A stretch of 64,000 bases of DNA from Sphingomonadales bacterium. GTDB lineage: Bacteria; Pseudomonadota; Alphaproteobacteria; Sphingomonadales; Sphingomonadaceae. Position 1 is the stretch's first letter. Each line of letters opens with the position of its first letter. The notes under the pieces were generated by a model. It saw only the letters and a list, made by a program, of their open reading frames with translations, did no database searches and was not told the origin of the DNA. This document shows positions 18,147 through 27,669 of the stretch, in pieces. The stretch covers positions 496,001 through 560,000 of the forward strand of contig JADJXT010000001.1 of assembly GCA_016720115.1 (NCBI GenBank). The letters are read 5' to 3'. The position numbers were made by a program, and so were the translations under genes.

Positions 18147-18536
18147 ATGACCAATCTCGTAATCCTCGTTGGCCGCATCGCCCGCGATCCCGAAACCCGT
18201 ACGACCCAAGGCGGCACCAACATCACCTCGATCTCGGTCGTCACCGACCGTCCCGCCCGCAAGGACGGCAAGACCTACAAGGACGAAAACGGCTACACCG
18301 CCAAGGACAGCGAATTCCACCGCGTGACCTGCTTCAACGGGCTCGGCCAGAACGTCGCCAAGTATTGCACCAAGGGCCAGCTCGTGACGGTCGAGGGGCG
18401 CATCCACTATACGCAGTGGGAAGACCAGGACGGCACCAAGCGCTACGGCTGCGAGATCATCGCCGACAAGGTGGACTTCCTCACCAAAGGCCGGGCGTCG
18501 AACAATGAGGGTGCGCCCGACATCGACGAGGACTGA
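18147..18536 (+). CDS. ssb: Single-stranded DNA-binding protein
   Basis: 129 residues with AGGAG before the ATG. OB-fold features are clear: MTNLVILVGRIARDPETR, SISVVTDRPARKDGKTYKDE, EFHRVTCFNGLGQNVAKY, KGQLVTVEGRIHY. The C-terminal tail is acidic (PDIDED) but lacks the usual DDDIPF end, so binding to host repair partners may be altered. Plasmid-borne SSBs coat transferred single strands and can assist ardC-type protection. A strong terminator follows. Confidence 0.9.
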   Translation: MTNLVILVGRIARDPETRTTQGGTNITSISVVTDRPARKDGKTYKDENGYTAKDSEFHRVTCFNGLGQNVAKYCTKGQLVTVEGRIHYTQWEDQDGTKRYGCEIIADKVDFLTKGRASNNEGAPDIDED

Positions 18537-18554
18537 GTTCTTCCCGCAAACAAC

Positions 18555-18591
18555 AAGGCTCCGATGGTTCGCGCCATCGGGGCCTTTTTTT
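18555..18591 (+). terminator. Rho-independent terminator after ssb
   Basis: AAGGCtCCGATGG and CCATCGGgGCCTT pair around a short loop, followed by a run of seven Ts. Canonical position 18 bases past the ssb stop. Confidence 0.9.
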
Positions 18592-18653
18592 GTGCTCGCT
18601 GGCGTGAACGGCGGGGCGGGGCATCGAGCCCACACCCCGCCGCGGTTGAAGTG

Positions 18654-18884
18654 TCAGGCGGGGGAGAGCCGCTTGAGGGCATCGTCGATCCCGATGGTAA
18701 GCGATGCGCGGATGAGCTGCTTCAGTTGCGCCGGTTCGATCGTCTCGGCTCCGCATTCGAGAAGAACCTTGCCCAGTTCGGCGGCCGCTTCATCACGGAG
18801 CCTGGCCTCCTGTGCATCGAGTTCTTCGCGCTGCTCGCGCAGTTTTTTGAGCGCATTACGCGCGCTCGGTTTGGACCTGGCCAT
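18654..18884 (-). CDS. DUF6437 family small protein
   Basis: 76 residues starting MARSKPSARNALKKLREQRE. It is a basic N terminus and a long amphipathic helix (ELDAQEARLRDEAAAELGKVLLE) followed by LKQLIRASLTIGIDDALKRL. The shape suggests a small DNA-binding or partner-binding helical protein. It matches the DUF6437 pattern found in sphingomonad plasmid modules. It is convergent with ssb. A longer reading to 19094 adds residues without coding character and is rejected. Confidence 0.65.
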   Translation of the reverse strand: MARSKPSARNALKKLREQREELDAQEARLRDEAAAELGKVLLECGAETIEPAQLKQLIRASLTIGIDDALKRLSPA

Positions 18885-19210
18885 CAGATTGTCCTTTCGC
18901 TGGCCGTTGGTCCCCTCCACGCGCGACAGTGCCAGCATGGGGCCATGTAGGAAAACGGTTTTTGCCGCGATGCCAGTGCTTTTCACGCTGACGTTGGAGA
19001 GGTCTCTCTCGCAGAAAGTCCAAGTGTGATGCGGGCTTTGGGGCCGCGTCAAGGACGACGGGGCCCCACCATTTTTACCGGGCAAGCCCGGCAAAAATCG
19101 TTTCCCCCATCGCCGCTTCGCGGCCGCGCTATGCGCGGTCCCTGACCCGACCCGTCACCCACATCCTCGCAGCTCCTGATGCGACGCATCGAACATCAGG
19201 AGGAAAGATC
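18885..19210. other. Intergenic stretch between divergent small genes
   Basis: About 325 bases holding the promoters of the minus-strand DUF6437 gene and the plus-strand gene at 19211, which has AGGAGGAAAG before its ATG. No further gene or repeat is evident. Confidence 0.45.
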
Positions 19211-19447
19211 ATGTACGCTTCACTGAATATCGCGCAGGGTTCATTCCAGGCAGATCAGGCAGCCTTCGTTGCCGCACTCGACAAGGCTCATGCCCGGTCC
19301 CTTCACAGCTACTTTACCCAATATGTCCTGACCGATGGTGAGGCAGGTTACATCGCGGTCGATGAGGGCGATTACGGCGCACTGCCCAAGGCCATGCTGG
19401 ACCGGGTCATCGACACAGTGCCTGGAAAGCTGAGCGATGAATTCTGA
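19211..19447 (+). CDS. Hypothetical small protein (78 residues)
   Basis: Strong AGGAGG ribosome site. Small, acidic and soluble: IAQGSFQADQAAFVAALDKAHARSL, then YVLTDGEAGYIAVDEGDYGALP. No known motif. It is followed by a textbook terminator, so it is an independent transcription unit of the element backbone. Confidence 0.65.
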   Translation: MYASLNIAQGSFQADQAAFVAALDKAHARSLHSYFTQYVLTDGEAGYIAVDEGDYGALPKAMLDRVIDTVPGKLSDEF

Positions 19448-19457
19448 GGCTACACAC

Positions 19458-19492
19458 AAGGAGGAAGTCCGTCAGGACTTCCTCCTTTCTTT
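19458..19492 (+). terminator. Rho-independent terminator
   Basis: Perfect 13-bp stem AAGGAGGAAGTCC/GGACTTCCTCCTT with a four-base loop (19458-19487), then tcttttt. The 5' arm contains an AGGAGG, which the fold would mask. Confidence 0.9.
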
Positions 19493-19549
19493 TTGCTCGG
19501 GTCCCGTATTGTCGCTCCCGTAGGCATCGCGCGAGCATTCCCTGCAGCA

Positions 19550-19750
19550 TCAGTCCTCGGCGTTAGACGCATCGAATTCCTCCAGCCGATCGGGCATGTC
19601 GAGTACCTTCATGGCCGCTGCTGAAATAGCCTCTGCCTTCGTCGGAAAGGCTTCCGCTGAACTGATCGACACGCCGCTCGAATAGGTCACGGTTGCCTGG
19701 AAACCATTGCCTTTGGGTGTCGCGCTCAGTGTTACGTCCGCCATAGCCAT
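19550..19750 (-). CDS. Hypothetical small protein (66 residues)
   Basis: Starting at MAMADVTLSATPKGNGF, this short protein has a beta-strand N terminus with alternating Thr/Ser (ATVTYSSGVSISSAEAF) and a helical end (KAEAISAAAMKVLDM). No family recognised. The frame stays open upstream to 20083, but those residues look non-coding. It marks the end of the backbone-like region before the catabolic block. Confidence 0.45.
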   Translation of the reverse strand: MAMADVTLSATPKGNGFQATVTYSSGVSISSAEAFPTKAEAISAAAMKVLDMPDRLEEFDASNAED

Positions 19751-20110
19751 GCTCCCGGTGGGATGCCCGCGACACCATTCTTCCTGCCGGCGGACTCGAT
19801 CGATCTTTAACACGATCGGCAATCGAGCGGCATCGTCTTCGTCCCTTGGTCTTGGGAATTCAAAACCGTCGATCCCGTGCAGGTCATGACACTGGAACCT
19901 ACCCTCTAAGCTGGGGACGGAAGAGCACACCGAACGCAGTAGCTGCTGCTGGTGAAGCTGAGTTAGATTAGCGAGTAACGGCCGATTTTGGCGAGTGGCA
20001 GTTTCTTGCTGCCTAATCTCAGCGCGACCTTGCCATGGCTCTGTCAATCGGAGACGAGCTGTAGCAAGTCTGACAGCACCCAATTGGGTCCAATTTTCAA
20101 TCAGGTACAG
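19751..20110. other. Junction between element backbone and catabolic block
   Basis: 360 bases without a supported gene. An 11-base direct repeat AGTCTGACAGC occurs at 20067-20077 and again at 20113-20123 over the tautomerase stop; it may be a scar but is short. GC content drops noticeably beyond this point. Confidence 0.4.
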
Positions 20111-20302
20111 TTAGTCTGACAGCTCCGCAACGAGTTTTCCGGCGAACCCCCAATCTTCAAATTCAACTTCTTGAATCACGACATGGACGTGCTCGGGCCT
20201 CTTACCGAGGTGCTCCACCATTAAATCTGTGACACCTTTTACGATCTCTCGCTTGGCTTCCTTGGTAGCGCCCTTGGTAAACTGGACATTGATATAAGGC
20301 AT
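20111..20302 (-). CDS. 4-oxalocrotonate tautomerase family protein
   Basis: 63 residues, MPYINVQFTKGATKEAKREI. After Met removal the N-terminal Pro is the catalytic base of this superfamily. The usual VKGVTDLMVEHLGKRPEHVHVVI helix-strand pattern follows, and the length is typical (about 62). These enzymes act on keto-enol isomerisations in aromatic and other catabolic pathways. No aromatic ring-cleavage genes are nearby, so its substrate here is unknown. It sits at the edge of the peg-like block. Confidence 0.85.
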   Translation of the reverse strand: MPYINVQFTKGATKEAKREIVKGVTDLMVEHLGKRPEHVHVVIQEVEFEDWGFAGKLVAELSD

Positions 20303-20470
20303 CGCGGCAAATCCTGTTCAAAAATATGATGTGAAATCATGGGCTTCTGTCCGAATGCCGATGAATCATCAATGTCGCCGTGACCGGCAACTTTGCCTGC
20401 TTCACAATCCCGAACTCGTCGGTGGGGCGATTCTCGGGCAATTCATTGCAGGCATTGCAAGCCCGACCGA

Positions 20471-21166
20471 TCAATCTGACTTTTTCTCCGAGCCGGAGAA
20501 CATCGATTTCCATTCCTTGGAACCGGGCTTAGCTTGCCATTTCATCTTGTCGGACAGAACACTCAGGCCCTCAGAGACAGACGGGCGAACCTTGATCTGG
20601 TCATACCAACGTTTCACATTTGGATAATCTTCAAGGTCCTGGCCCTGCATTTTTCGGGGCCTGACCCATGTGAACGTAGCTATATCGGCTATCGAAAATT
20701 CGTCCGCCAGATATTCATGATCCGCCAGCCGGTTATCGAGCACTTTGTAAAGGCGAGCGGCCTCTTGTGTGTAGCGGTCTACCGCATATTCGATCTTCTC
20801 GGGCGCGTATGTTCTAAAATGGTGTGCCTGCCCGAGCATCGGCCCCATGCTACTCACCTGGAAGAAAAGCCATTGCAGGGCTTCCAGCCTTTTCACTTCA
20901 GACTTGGGAAGAAGCTTTCCGGTCTTTTCAGCCAGGTAGAGCAATATGGCGCCAGATTCGAATATCGCAACCGGCTCGCCATTTGGACCATCGTGATCGA
21001 TGATGGCGGGAACCTTGTTGTTTGGACTGATCTTAAGAAATGCCGGATCGAACTGTTCACCGGCCAGAATATTGATTGGCGTAACTTTGCCAAGCAATCC
21101 CAATTCCGCCAAAGCAATCGTCGCCTTGTATCCGTTGGGAGTAGGCCAGAAAAACAGTTCGATCAT
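20471..21166 (-). CDS. Glutathione S-transferase family protein
   Basis: 231 residues. A thioredoxin-like N domain (MIELFFWPTPNGYKATIAL, NNKVPAIIDHDGP with the cis-Pro, FESGAILLYLAEKTG with the Glu-Ser glutathione contact) precedes an all-helical C domain (EYLADEFSIADIATFTW). The TPNGYK motif places it with the Nu/YfcG-like group, where Thr/Asn rather than Tyr handles glutathione. It lies 19 bases downstream of the FAD oxidase gene on the same strand. A GST is known beside peg genes in PEG-degrading Sphingopyxis and was proposed to act on the PEG-carboxylate CoA ester; that role here is inference. Confidence 0.88.
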   Translation of the reverse strand: MIELFFWPTPNGYKATIALAELGLLGKVTPINILAGEQFDPAFLKISPNNKVPAIIDHDGPNGEPVAIFESGAILLYLAEKTGKLLPKSEVKRLEALQWLFFQVSSMGPMLGQAHHFRTYAPEKIEYAVDRYTQEAARLYKVLDNRLADHEYLADEFSIADIATFTWVRPRKMQGQDLEDYPNVKRWYDQIKVRPSVSEGLSVLSDKMKWQAKPGSKEWKSMFSGSEKKSD

Positions 21167-21185
21167 AGCGTGCGACCTGCTCCCC

Positions 21186-22829
21186 TTATCCGACGATCTT
21201 GAGATGATTCGAACGGTCGAGAAGCATTCCCGGGTTCATAATCCAATCTGGATCAACAGCATTCTTTGCGCCAGCCAACATATCCCGGAAAAGCGGGTCC
21301 ACTTCCTTGTCGTACCACGGACGGAAGCTGCGTCCGACCGCATGGTGGTGCGTGATTGTCGCGCCAAGCTCCGATATCGCATCAGAAGCCACGTCGGAAA
21401 GCGCCTGGTAATGTTCAAGGCTCGTCTCGTGCGTGGAAGGCGCAACGACGGAATAATAGGGCGCCGGCCCATCGGGATAGAGGAAGGAGAATCTGCGGCA
21501 AACAATGCCACCGCCGGTCAGCGCTTTTTGCGCCTCGCTGACCCGGCGAATAATTTCCGTGTCCACGGCTTCGAATTTGTCCCAGGTATAGGCCGTTTCA
21601 AAGGTAAAGCTGACCACGCCCATCGCAGCGCGCGTATGCATCAATCGCGGCAGGTAACGGAATTGCTCGCGCCAATTCCCCTGCGCGCCGCTGCGGCTTG
21701 ACTTCAAGGCATCGCCGCCCGATCCGGTCTTGGTCACGACTTCACCGCCGTGGTCCTGGCAAATTTCAACGCCGCGCTCCAGCCAGACATCCACGGGATG
21801 ATCCGCAGATTCAAAGCCAAGCAGCAGCACAGATTTTGTGCCATCACCAGCGCCATAAAACTGGGCATCTTGCGCGTCCAGATAACGACAATTCGCAGGA
21901 AACAGGCCTGCCTGTGTGATCTGCCGAATGGCTGCGGCACCTTGATAGAACGTGTCAAAGGTGATGGTCGCATTCGCCCGGAAGACCACTCGCCCCTGAA
22001 GCTTCATCCATGCCTGTGTGATAATCCCGAGCGAGCCTTCAGAACCGATAAAGAGGCGGTCGGGATCCGGGCCGGCACCTGATCCCGGCAATCTGCGATT
22101 TTCTATCGTTCCGCGCGGCGTTACGACCCTGAGGCTCTGCACCATATCGTCAATATGGGTAAGGTGGGTAGCATAGTGGCCCGAAGAACGCGTCGCAATC
22201 CAGCCGCCAAGCGATGAAAACTCCCAGGATTGCGGAATATGTCTCAATGTGAGGCCGTGCGGCTTTAGCTGATCTTCAAGCGAAGGCCCAAGCGTACCTG
22301 CCTGGATAAGTGCGCAGCGGGAGACCGGGTCAACCTCCAGCACCTGGTTCATGTTCCCCAAATCGATAATTACCGAACCGTCGCAATCCTCCGGGGCAGT
22401 AAAGCCGTCCGTGACACTTGATCCGCCGCCATATGGAATTGCCGCATAGCCATTATCACCGCACCAATCCAAAACTGCGGCAACCTCGGCCTCGTTGCGA
22501 GGATAGGCAATCACATCAGGCGGATTGGTAAAATCTCGCCGAAAAATGCGCGTCAGGTCCTTGAAGCTCTTGCCGTAGGAATGAGAAACGCGATCCCATT
22601 TGTCTGAATTACAAAAAGACGACAAGGAAGCAGGGATGGAGATCCGCGATTCCCTCAACTCGATTTCCTCGAGCGTTGGATCAGACAAGACCACCGGCTC
22701 ATCAATGCCCAGGCGTTTGCCAACGCGAACGGCCATTTCCTTGACCTCAGCCTGGGAAATGACCTCGTCTTCGTATCCCCAGCTATGCCATTTGCGCCTC
22801 TTACCATAGTAGCCAGCTTGCTCAGTCAT
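21186..22829 (-). CDS. FAD-binding oxidase (VAO/alkyl-DHAP synthase-like)
   Basis: 547 residues. The FAD PCMH domain is clear: VIAYPRNEAEVAAVLDWC, YGGGSSVTDGF (pyrophosphate contact), GTLGPSLEDQLKPHGLTL, and SSLGGWIATRSSGHYATH, typical of the alkyldihydroxyacetonephosphate-synthase branch. The C-terminal cap holds YPDGPAPYYSVVAP and ATITHHHAVG with a His cluster. Enzymes of this branch oxidise or cleave alpha-alkoxy or hydroxy acids, so it is a good candidate for ether-bond attack on PEG carboxylate or for glycolate-type oxidation. That is inference from family and position. The first 13 codons lie inside the tandem duplication and occur again at 27320-27361. Confidence 0.82.
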   Translation of the reverse strand: MTEQAGYYGKRRKWHSWGYEDEVISQAEVKEMAVRVGKRLGIDEPVVLSDPTLEEIELRESRISIPASLSSFCNSDKWDRVSHSYGKSFKDLTRIFRRDFTNPPDVIAYPRNEAEVAAVLDWCGDNGYAAIPYGGGSSVTDGFTAPEDCDGSVIIDLGNMNQVLEVDPVSRCALIQAGTLGPSLEDQLKPHGLTLRHIPQSWEFSSLGGWIATRSSGHYATHLTHIDDMVQSLRVVTPRGTIENRRLPGSGAGPDPDRLFIGSEGSLGIITQAWMKLQGRVVFRANATITFDTFYQGAAAIRQITQAGLFPANCRYLDAQDAQFYGAGDGTKSVLLLGFESADHPVDVWLERGVEICQDHGGEVVTKTGSGGDALKSSRSGAQGNWREQFRYLPRLMHTRAAMGVVSFTFETAYTWDKFEAVDTEIIRRVSEAQKALTGGGIVCRRFSFLYPDGPAPYYSVVAPSTHETSLEHYQALSDVASDAISELGATITHHHAVGRSFRPWYDKEVDPLFRDMLAGAKNAVDPDWIMNPGMLLDRSNHLKIVG

Positions 22830-23138
22830 GATTCAATGCCCTCAGAAATCAGTTTGAGCACCAGAAGTTAACGGGTCGACGAACCTATTCTATTGCCATT
22901 GAAGTCAGTTTTTTGACAGATTCATTCAACTTCGTGCGCGGCCGGGATCTCCCTTGGATTGGAAAATTCAGACAAGAACCTCGGCTATTGCGGGCTGCTA
23001 CAGGCCTCATGTTCAGGCGCGAGAAGCCCATCAGCCAATTCAACTGCTCGCGGTCGCTGCCTGCGAAGTGATTCGTTGTTAGGAACCGTTGCATGTCTGG
23101 CTCCAGCGTCGATCCCGAGACACTTCCCAGCCAGGGTC

Positions 23139-23905
23139 AGGTCTCATAAGTTGATTCAGAGGGCGCAGGAAGATGCCCGACAGACCAAGCTCATCCACGA
23201 GGCACGGGAAGAGTGGCAGGGTGTACGGCAACCGCATCTGCATGATGTTCTGCTTGATCAGGGTGAGCAGAGCTGTCCCAACCGTGTGGCTCGCCTTGCA
23301 TGGCAAGCCGGGATCAAAGCTCAAGTTGGCTATAAGCGGCGTCCAGACAGCTATTGTGGCACGCCATCAGTTGTGATCGACAATACGTTGGATCGCCAGT
23401 TTGCAGTGTCAGCGTCCGACGCAGCATGGGTAACAGACACCACCTTCATCAGAACGCATGAGGGCTTCGCTTACCTCTCAGTGGTGATCGATCTCTATTC
23501 ACGGCGGTGGTTGGTTGGCAGATACAAAGTCGGCAGACCGCTGATCTGGTCTGCCAGGCACTGCTGATAGCGGTGTGGCGCAGAAAGCCGAAGAACGTAG
23601 TTCTGATCCACTCCATCAGGGCTCACAGTTTATCTCCCGCGAATGAACCTGGCTCCTCCATGCCCACAATCTCAAGCACTCAATGGGCAGGCGCGGGAAC
23701 TGCCATGATAATGCGTTCGCTGAGAGCTTCCTTAACCTGCTCAAACGCGAACGGATCCGAAGGCGGACATAAAAAACCCGCGCAGAAGCTCGGCAGGATG
23801 AGTTCGACTACATCGAAATTCTATAACCCCGTGCGAAAGCACGCCACAAACCCCATGTTGTCACCTGTGAACTTCGAACGACAGCAAAAACAAACAATGA
23901 AGGCG
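23139..23905 (+). pseudogene. IS3-family transposase remnant, copy 1
   Basis: Reads as orfB of an IS3-family element but in pieces. Residues EEWQGVRQPHLHDVLLDQGE to NTLDRQFAVSASDAAWVTDT and AYLSVVIDLYSRR match the integrase core, then the frame shifts (VGWQIQSRQTADLVCQALL). Further shifts separate NPVRKHATNPMLSPVNFERQ. At least two frameshifts and no clear terminal repeats make it an old, inactive relic. Its presence beside pegR agrees with transposon sequences known to flank peg operons. Confidence 0.75.
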
Positions 23906-24057
23906 TCTAGATCACTAGGCGCTATTCACTTCAATGTCTTCAATCTCAATGTTCCCCGTCAGCGCCTATGGCCCAGTTCATCGATCCGAAGTCAGGTGAA
24001 GTCTTGTCATTGCCGCTCCAATCGGAGACAAGTGGTCTCAACTTTGGTGACGCGAAA

Positions 24058-25087
24058 ATGACCCACATCTCATACAAAAAAAGAATTTTCAGATATTCGA
24101 CAAGTTACATCGTTGAGACTCCTTGTTGATTTCGCGCGCGAACACGACATTCCAGCCCTCGAAATCCTGAAAGGAACGGAATTAGATCTGGATGATATTG
24201 AAGACCCATATTGCGAAATTCAGGTCTGGCAAGAACTCCGAGCAATTCAAAACTTGCTGGAGATAGACGATGATCCTGCCAACGGCGTGATTTTGGGAAT
24301 GCGCCAACACCTGACCTGTTATGGAACACTAGGTTTCGCCATGATGGCTAGCCGCACGCTGGAACAAGCGCTAACGATTGGCGCCAAATTCTACAAGATA
24401 TCTTTGTGGATCAACGAAGTTTCCGTTGTCCGAGATCCTGACACCATCAAATTCGTGATTCTTGGGCACAAGCTGCCACCATTCAGTCAACACTTTCTAG
24501 CTACAAGAGGCATGGCTGCCCTGGTTACCTGGGTCCAAGAGTTAACCAATTCCGAAGTATATCCATGCCAAACTTCATTCAAGAACGATAGACCGGACAA
24601 TATGGATGAGGTTGGAAAGGCGTTTGGAACAGAAACGCTATTTGGGCAGAAAAACTATTCAATTTCATTCAATCGCAGCTTGTTTCGTATGCAATTGAAA
24701 TTCGATGACCGTTGGTCACGCATGAGATTAGAGGACAAGCTGAGCAACACCCTTGAAAGGCGCCACTCAAGTACAAAAAACAGAGTCAAGGAAATGCTTC
24801 TGCAGATGTCAAATGAAAAGCTGTCCACTGAGCCAGAAATTTGTCGAGCTTTAGGGTGCTCAATGAGTACTCTGAGGCGTCGTTTGCATACAGAAGAAAC
24901 AAATTTTCGACAAATCCAGTCCGAAGTTATTTTTGAACGTGCTTGCCAGCTCTTATTATCATCAACCATGACATTAGAGCAGATCGCTTACACGCTTGGA
25001 TACTCTGAAGCAGGTAGTTTTTGTCGAGCTTTTAAACGGGTCGGTGGAATGGCACCCGGTCGTTGGCGCAAAGCGAATACATCCTAG
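24058..25087 (+). CDS. pegR: AraC-family regulator, PegR-like (copy 1, 5' homopolymer frameshift)
   Basis: From 24113 the frame gives 324 residues: an arabinose-binding-like sensor domain (LLVDFAREHDIPALEILKG to about 200) and a C-terminal AraC HTH pair (EICRALGCSMSTLRRRLH, then MTLEQIAYTLGYSEAGSFCRAF). The ATG at 24058 would enter this frame (MTHISYKKEFSDIRQVTS) if the A run at 24076-24082 had six bases; it has seven here and five in copy 2. PegR is the AraC-type activator that responds to PEG in Sphingopyxis. It is convergent with pegE. Identity rests on family plus operon context. Confidence 0.78.
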
Positions 25088-25139
25088 CGATTCCACTGCT
25101 CAAGCTACAACCTACTCGGCAGGGCGCTTCGACCTCGAC

Positions 25140-25186
25140 TTTTGGTTCTCATGTTCGTTCCTTCGTCACTACGACGAGAACCAAAA
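25140..25186 (+). terminator. Inverted repeat after pegR, copy 1
   Basis: TTTTGGTTCTC (25140-25150) and GAGAACCAAAA (25176-25186) form an 11-bp stem with A/T ends, 52 bases past the pegR stop. It could serve as a bidirectional terminator between the convergent pegR and pegE. Confidence 0.55.
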
Positions 25187-25198
25187 CCCTCCTAAACT

Positions 25199-25384
25199 TC
25201 AACCGCTAATCTGTCTCATGAACGCTGACGGGGAACAGTCGCAGCTCTCATAAGCCTCTCTGTTGCGCCATCGCGTGATTTCATACTCGGCCGCGCCGTC
25301 AAAATAATCGAACACTGGAAATGGAATTCGACGCTGGGCGAGACGATGAAAATCAGTCACATTGTGACAGCCTGGAATATTCAT
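25199..25384 (-). pseudogene. FMN-dependent alpha-hydroxy acid dehydrogenase, N-terminal fragment (copy 1)
   Basis: MNIPGCHNVTDFHRLAQRR, then PFPVFDYFDGAAEYEITRWRNREAYESCD is the start of the lactate/glycolate-oxidase family (the YFDGAA region contacts FMN). The match ends after about 50 residues and a short unrelated tail reaches a stop. The catalytic His and Arg are absent, so it is a relic. It lies 16 bases downstream of pegE on the same strand, so the intact ancestor was probably the last gene of the operon. A glycolate- or hydroxyacid-oxidising step would suit PEG catabolism. Confidence 0.75.
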
Positions 25385-25400
25385 CTGCGTCACTCCAAAT

Positions 25401-27110
25401 CTAGGAGTTTTTGATGATCTTTTTGGATCGTCTTCTTATCAATCTTACCGGACGCGATACGAACCAATGGCTCGGTTGTGACCCGGATGTGCTTTGGGAT
25501 TTTGAAACCGGCAATCTTGAGCTTCAGATTTGATCTTATGGCGTCGACGTCTACTTCCCGATCAACATATATTGTCGCCGCAACATCCTCGCCCAGCCTT
25601 TGGTCGGCTACGCCGTAAACGCTGACCTCAATAATTGCCGGATCGTTTAACATTGCCGATTCCACCTCGGCGCAACCGATATTTTCACCACCCCGAATGA
25701 TGATCTGTTTCAACCGATCTACGATGTAGAGATATCCATCTTCGTCGAGATAAGCGATATCTCCCGTCCTGAACCAACCACCTTCCAGAAAATCGCCGCT
25801 CGAATCTGGTCGGTCCCAATATTTGTGAATCACCGAGGTTCCTCGAACAAGCAATTCTCCGCGCTCTCCGGCCTTTACAAAGTTATCGTCGCTGTCAACA
25901 ATTCCGAGCTCAAGAACCGCGCTCACCCTGCCCGAACTGGATGGTCGCATTAGATATTCTTCGCCACCGATCGACGTGCCGATCGAGTTGGTTTCAGTCA
26001 TCCCCCATCCGGTGTACGGCTTTGCATTCTTGAATGTCTCGTCAATGCCCTTCACTTGAGATTCAGCGCGCGCCGATCCGCCGCCACCCACGGCGAGCAA
26101 GCTGCTCACATCTTTATCCTGCTTTTGCGCCGCCAGCATAATGTCTCCCGTCATTGCGGGCGTTCCAACAAAGCTGACAATTTTTTCTGCCTCAACCAAC
26201 TCGACAGCGACATTCGGGTCCCATTTGTACATCGCAACAGTCTTCCGCTTTCTGCGGAAACTGGTCAGCAATACAGCAAGAAGTCCGTTGACGTGAAAAA
26301 GCGGCATGCCAAGCAAGGCTGCGTCCGGATAATGCGGCTTCGATTGCCCTTTGGGCGCGCCACCGTGGATTGTTGCCAAAACTGCCAGATCAAGCTCCCA
26401 GGACAAGAGCGCCGCAATGATGTTGCGGTGCGTCGAGACGGACCCTTTGGGGTGGCCAGTCGATCCCGATGTAAACAAGATGACCGCATCATCATCGGGT
26501 TCGATTTGGATATCGGGAAGCTCGCCGTGCTGACGCAGAAGCTGATCGATGGGTGTGGCACGGTCACATGGCTCTGAACGGACCGAAATAAGAGTCAGAA
26601 AATCAAGACCACTTTGGAGTTTGACTCTGTCAAGCCGTTCCTGGTCGACTATGGCCACCTTTGCCCCGATATGCCTAATGCCATACTCAAGCTCGTCCGA
26701 TTCCCACCATGCATTGAGCCCCGCGACGATCCCTCCGATAGAAGTTATCGCCGCAAATGCGAGCGCCCATTCAGGGTAGTTGCGAAGGCCAATTGCGACC
26801 CGGTCGCCAGGTTTGACTCCATAGTCATCGATCAGGCGTCTGCCCAGATTTGACGCACGCTGATAGAATTCCTCAAACGTGTAGCGCTCATCATTATAGA
26901 CAAAAATGTCTTCTCGCAGCGCGCTTCGCTAATCAGCTGTCTGAGCGAGGTGGGTGCGTTTACGAACCACTTTACCTCGTTTCCATTCACACAGACATTT
27001 TGCAGTTCATACTTTCTTCCGGGTGCCGTAAGTTTTGCAATAGCTCTTGCCCTATCCACGATCCCAACCTTTCTAATCCTTCGCTGCAACTTTTGCTCAA
27101 ATCGGCACAA
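25401..27110 (-). pseudogene. pegE: Acyl-CoA ligase, PegE-like (copy 1, two frameshifts)
   Basis: Same gene as 29931-31640, but broken after CEKTF by a five-A run near 26912 (six in copy 2) and again near the C terminus, where five Ts near 25430 replace four and change the end to KDHQKLLDLE. All central motifs, including TSGSTGHPKG and GWGMTETN, are intact in the long middle piece. Either this copy decayed after duplication or both breaks are homopolymer miscalls. Confidence 0.85.
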
Positions 27111-27669
27111 GACTAATACGCTAACCTGGTGTCTGTGATTGCGCCCACACGATCACGACCTTCCAGCGTTGAACTCCACACCCGGCGTCTGCACATTGTC
27201 CTCAAGCCTGATCTGCGGCGCGCATTGCACACCGGGGCGTTCCTTCAGCTTGCATCAATTCTGGATGGACGCCTGGTTGATCGATTGCGCTAGGTGTAAG
27301 ATTCGGCTTCATCGAGTATCATTTGCGCCTCTTACCATAGTAGCCAGCTTGCTCAGTCATGATTCAATGCCCTCAGAAATCAGTTTGAGCACCAGAAGTT
27401 AACGGGTCGACGAACCTATTCTATTGCCATTGAAGTCAGTTTTTTGACAGATTCATTCAACTTCGTGCGCGGCCGGGATCTCCCTTGGATTGGAAAATTC
27501 AGACAAGAACCTCGGCTATTGCGGGCTGCTACAGGCCTCATGTTCAGGCGCGAGAAGCCCATCAGCCAATTCAACTGCTCGCGGTCGCTGCCTGCGAAGT
27601 GATTCGTTGTTAGGAACCGTTGCATGTCTGGCTCCAGCGTCGATCCCGAGACACTTCCCAGCCAGGGTC

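Larger units (their letters stand above)
22789..27319. repeat. Tandem duplication, copy 1 (4531 bp)
   Basis: Direct repeat of 27320-31849. The copies differ, as far as I can read, only in four homopolymer lengths: A5/A6 near 23886, A7/A5 near 24076, T5/T4 near 25430 and A5/A6 near 26912. Both ends are marked by the ten-base word catttgcgcc (22789, 27320, 31850). It carries an IS3 remnant, pegR, an oxidase fragment, pegE and the last codons of pegA. Confidence 0.93.

Noticed and set aside
22885..23094. 69-codon minus-strand frame in the duplication
   Set aside because: No known motif or ribosome site; it lies beside a dead IS3 remnant and is more likely non-coding.
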